Assembly (NCBI GenBank): GCA_948852375.1
Contig: CAQOYX010000033.1
Location: forward strand, 11,030 to 16,671
Reading direction: 5' to 3'
Length of the DNA stretch: 5,642 nucleotides
Source of the DNA: an uncultured Clostridia bacterium
GTDB taxonomy: Bacteria > Bacillota_A > Clostridia > TANB77 > CAG-508
Below the pieces are notes generated by a model. It was not told where the DNA came from. It saw only the letters and a program-made list of their open reading frames with translations, and made no database searches. Below are positions 4,652-5,642 of this stretch, piece after piece. The position numbers and the translations under genes were made by a program. Each line of letters opens with the position of its first letter. The first letter of the stretch is position 1.

Positions 4652-5419
4652 TTAATAATAGAGCTTTGTTATCAGTTCTTGAAATGTAGTTATAATATTC
4701 CATGGAACAAGCAGGCACCACTGTCTTGTTGGCTCATATTTTTTAAGCCATGTAATTGATGTAATATAGCTTTCGCAAAACAACATGCTCACAACATATG
4801 CAGTCATTGGAGAATTTACTAAAATCTTCATATCTTCACCCATGATTTCATCATGATAATATATATGTTTTGTATCAACCATGAAAGATCTATAAACTCC
4901 TCTTACCTTCTTTAATTTTCTAGAATCTTGTAGGTCAAACCTTTCACTGTACTCATCCATTTCTCCTGAACAATGATGCAACTGCGGAATTACCCAATTT
5001 ACATAGGCTTTCAATTTCTCCACTTTTTCTTTTGTTATAACACACTCTTCAAAATCCTGCATGCAAATTTTCCTTATTGCTTCCCCCAGTTTTTGCTTTT
5101 CTGCACATATTAGTTCATATATCCGTTTTGTCAAATGCGACTTTGCTTGCAAAACATAATATGCAACATTGGTGTATAACAGCATTAGCGGGAAAACAAT
5201 TCCCTGTTCTTTTGCTGTATACCTTTTTACAATAGGTATATTTTTGTTGTCATAGTATATTTCAACATAACCCTGCCCTATTTGAAACTGGAACGAATCA
5301 ATTTCATCTTCAATTTTGAATACTGCTGTTAGTTGCTTTTCGCCTCTACACCGCCTGCCAATTGTAGCAATTTTTCCCTTTACTTCTTCTAATACTAATA
5401 AAAACTCCTCGTTTGACAT
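4652..5419 (-). CDS. Hypothetical protein, 255 residues, not recognised
   Basis: I do not recognise a family. The protein looks soluble: no signal peptide, and no clear membrane helix apart from a moderately hydrophobic FPLMLLYTNVAYYVL at about 76-90. The N-terminal third is acidic or mixed, a Lys/Glu-rich helical section runs at about 95-140, and the C-terminal part (about 200-255) is rich in aromatics with three Trp. There are seven Cys residues, but no obvious zinc-binding spacing. The start is strong: AAGGAGG at 5428-5434 is 8 nt before the ATG, and a perfect promoter lies upstream. Codon use is visibly richer in G and C than the neighbouring operon and includes two CGG codons (Arg23 at 5351-5353, Arg99 at 5123-5125) read in frame. 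This suggests transfer from elsewhere. It stands alone, convergent with cdd, and could be accessory or phage-derived. Confidence 0.82.
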   Translation of the reverse strand: MSNEEFLLVLEEVKGKIATIGRRCRGEKQLTAVFKIEDEIDSFQFQIGQGYVEIYYDNKNIPIVKRYTAKEQGIVFPLMLLYTNVAYYVLQAKSHLTKRIYELICAEKQKLGEAIRKICMQDFEECVITKEKVEKLKAYVNWVIPQLHHCSGEMDEYSERFDLQDSRKLKKVRGVYRSFMVDTKHIYYHDEIMGEDMKILVNSPMTAYVVSMLFCESYITSITWLKKYEPTRQWCLLVPWNIITTFQELITKLYY

Positions 5420-5477
5420 TTTTTCTTCCTCCTTAATTGTGGTGGTTTAATACATATACTTACCTAACATATTTTAT

Positions 5478-5506
5478 ATTATAACTCTTTTTCCAGATTA
5501 TGTCAA
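5478..5506 (-). promoter_or_regulatory. Perfect consensus sigma-A promoter of the hypothetical gene
   Basis: On the minus strand TTGACA (5501-5506) and TATAAT (5478-5483) are both exact and separated by the optimal 17 nt. The predicted start of transcription is about 50 nt before the gene's ATG. With the AAGGAGG ribosome site, this should be strongly expressed unless repressed. Confidence 0.9.
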
Positions 5507-5532
5507 CTCTATTTCTATATGTATGTAGAGTT
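5505..5532. promoter_or_regulatory. Inverted repeat at the -35, possible operator
   Basis: AACTCTA (5505-5511) and TAGAGTT (5526-5532) are perfect 7-bp inverted copies 14 nt apart. The first copy overlaps the -35 box by two bases. A third AGAGTT occurs on the minus strand just upstream of the -10. Position and symmetry fit a binding site for a dimeric regulator; no regulator gene is visible in the window. Confidence 0.4.
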
Positions 5533-5571
5533 ATTTCATAAAAATTACAAAATTGTAATTTTTTATGAAAT
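5533..5571. repeat. 39-bp AT-rich palindrome
   Basis: The left arm (5533-5550, ATTTCATAAAAATTACAA) pairs with 5553-5571 over 18 bp with a single extra T in the right arm and almost no loop. It lies about 26 bp upstream of the -35 of the hypothetical gene. It could end transcription entering from the right, serve as a protein-binding or cruciform site, or be an element end. Confidence 0.65.
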
Positions 5572-5642
5572 TGCCTTGGTATGTATTGTTTTTTAAGAAT
5601 ATAAAATACATAGATAAATTTTGTATTTATCATTATAATTCA
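5572..5642. other. AT-rich right end without a recognisable gene
   Basis: No credible coding frame is seen. A weak inverted repeat TATGTATT (5580-5587) and AATACATA (5605-5612) is present, but such repeats are expected in sequence this AT-rich. Confidence 0.4.

Overview
The window looks like an AT-rich chromosome segment from a member of the Clostridia (Bacillota), probably an uncultured gut or gut-like lineage. The signs are very low G+C, strong Shine-Dalgarno sites, sigma-A style promoters, and the order murA - ftsQ/divIB - DUF881 - DUF881. That order resembles the Bacillus division cluster divIB-ylxW-ylxX-sbp-ftsA-ftsZ. No tRNA, rRNA or CRISPR array was seen.

Minus-strand cell-envelope operon (right to left, 4026 to 1): murA makes the first committed precursor of peptidoglycan. 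ftsQ (divIB) starts 4 nt after the murA stop and encodes a divisome scaffold with an unusually long Lys-rich cytoplasmic tail. Two tandem DUF881 membrane proteins (YlxW/YlxX-like) follow, and the second runs off the left edge. A 238-bp gap between ftsQ and the first DUF881 gene holds a double-hairpin dispersed repeat.

The most striking observation is that both murA and ftsQ are interrupted by an apparent single-base (+1) frameshift, and both shifts sit exactly at an in-frame CGG codon (3682-3684 in murA, 2570-2572 in ftsQ). Skipping the C gives C|GGN, read as Gly, and restores full-length proteins of 416 and 426 residues. In murA this recreates the invariant PGGC motif with the catalytic cysteine. 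By eye these are the only two in-frame CGG codons among roughly 1,380 codons of murA, ftsQ, both DUF881 genes and cdd. Random assembly errors would not be expected to choose the same very rare codon twice. CGG-directed +1 frameshifting or four-base decoding should therefore be tested against ordinary sequence error or gene decay.

Plus strand: cdd (cytidine deaminase, 4202-4597) is divergent from murA, with its own promoter. It ends at a strong hairpin shared with the convergent minus-strand gene at 4652-5419. That gene is an unrecognised 255-residue protein with a perfect consensus promoter, a strong ribosome site, richer base composition and two CGG codons read straight through, so it is probably a horizontally acquired orphan. 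The right end (5533-5642) holds a large AT-rich palindrome and no recognisable gene.
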